Origin: Anaeroplasmataceae bacterium
GTDB taxonomy: Bacteria > Bacillota_I > Bacilli_A > Acholeplasmatales > Anaeroplasmataceae
Assembly (NCBI GenBank): GCA_020025015.1
Contig: JAHHSV010000006.1
Span: 1 to 61,966 of the forward strand
DNA length: 61,966 nt
Reading direction: 5' to 3'
The notes beneath the pieces were generated by a model. It worked only from the letters and a program-made list of their open reading frames with translations, had not been told where the DNA came from and made no database searches. Each line of letters begins with the position of its first letter. The first letter of the stretch is position 1. The position numbers and the translations under genes are program-made. Shown here piece by piece: positions 61,501 to 61,966 of this stretch.

Positions 61501-61860
61501 ATGCTTTTACAGGATATGATGCAAGAGGATACCTTTGTTGTTATGGGTAATACCTTAGATTTAGATAAATATGCTGCTAAAATTTATTTAGCACTAAAGG
61601 AAAAAGGCTATACTGCTTATGGTGTTGATAAGGAGTATAAAAGCTTAAATGATGTCCCTTGTGATAACTTTATTTTAGATTTATGTATGCATCCATTAAA
61701 GGCTATTAATCTTTTAAAGGAAAACAAGAAGAAAATCAAAGCTGTATTGATTCAACCAGGTGCTGAATCAGATGAAATTAAAGAATTTTTAAATGCTAAT
61801 AAAATTGAATTTATTGAGGGCTGTGCTTTAGTAGGATTACGTTTGTATCCCCGAGGCTAG
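61501..61860 (+). CDS. CoA-binding (Rossmann-fold) protein
   Basis: A 119-residue protein resembling the CoA_binding_2 (YccU-like) family: VVMGNTLDLDKYAAKIYLALKEKGY with the Rossmann start, then YGVDKEYKSL, and IQPGAESDEI near 87. The usual GxSxxxxK nucleotide loop is degenerate (GNTLDLDKYAA). GGAGG lies directly before the ATG. It is coupled to lepA by spacing. No catalytic role is known for the family. Confidence 0.75.
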   Translation: MLLQDMMQEDTFVVMGNTLDLDKYAAKIYLALKEKGYTAYGVDKEYKSLNDVPCDNFILDLCMHPLKAINLLKENKKKIKAVLIQPGAESDEIKEFLNANKIEFIEGCALVGLRLYPRG

Positions 61861-61966
61861 CCCTCTTTTCTTAATGATTTATAGATATGTCTACAAAAAA
61901 AGTATAAAGTATGCTATAACCCGAGTTTGCCTGAAAAAACAATAATTTAGGTGGGATCGTATCAAA
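61861..61966 (+). other. Intergenic region at window end, unidentified
   Basis: After the CoA-binding gene there is a short pyrimidine tract but no clear terminator. GCTATAAC at about 61913-61920 could be a -10. The following sequence, with GTTTGCCTG and GGTGGGATC, may begin a leader or RNA cut off by the window edge. Not assignable. Confidence 0.25.

Overview
The window looks like a chromosomal segment of an AT-rich, low-GC Gram-positive anaerobe of the Bacilli/Erysipelotrichia/Mollicutes-related part of the Firmicutes (this placement is inference). Supporting signs are three T-box leaders, a type-B-looking RNase P RNA, SepF, the YmfF/YmfH pair, LspA with a lipobox lipoprotein, a PTS with HPr and EI, an [FeFe]-hydrogenase, TATAAT promoters and hairpin-plus-U terminators. 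Nearly all genes lie on the + strand. UGA ends only one of 53 intact coding genes. I see no rRNA, tRNA, CRISPR array, prophage or insertion sequence; the only mobile relic is a decayed group II intron.

Layout. 1-2055: a promoter, a folded RNA with a 10-bp closing stem, rsmD and an unknown gene. 2078-6784: T-box, hisS, a short archaeal-type aspS, dCMP deaminase, lspA and rluD. 6901-7770: a HAD phosphatase. 7944-13482: jetA-jetB-jetC, a Wadjet/MksBEF-type SMC complex without the JetD nuclease, overlapping sepF. 13525-17646: ileS under its own T-box, a YlbL-type PDZ-Lon protease and a small membrane protein. 17697-22401: an unknown gene, deoC-deoD, ymfF-ymfH. 22601-25175: a short ssb, a Cof-type HAD gene on the - strand, a YccF membrane protein, an aldose epimerase. 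25219-31283: crr-nagE-nagB-nagA-ptsH-ptsI, a compact GlcNAc uptake and catabolism unit carrying the general PTS proteins. 31287-33593: two small membrane-protein genes and a decayed group II intron directly behind a terminator.

33666-45596: SWIM/SNF2 helicase, [FeFe]-hydrogenase, MATE exporter, two phosphoesterases, tldD/tldE and a membrane protein. 45646-49483: trigger factor and Lon, each preceded by the same inverted repeat, TTTTGGCA-N15-TGCCAAAA. 49557-54514: a pseudouridine synthase, phoH, thiT under a TPP riboswitch (- strand) and pnp. 54569-56797: mscS, a secreted/membrane protein and rnpB. 56870-59551: a T-box-controlled amino-acid ABC transporter (substrate-binding and permease parts fused, plus ATPase). 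59673-61860: lepA and a CoA-binding protein.

Points most worth following: the JetD-less JetABC translationally coupled to SepF; the shared tig/lon operator; the folded RNA before rsmD; an HPr with Arg where the HprK target Ser46 should be; and an archaeal-type AspRS behind a T-box whose specifier region reads GAC-AAC. All identifications rest on reading motifs; no database search was run.
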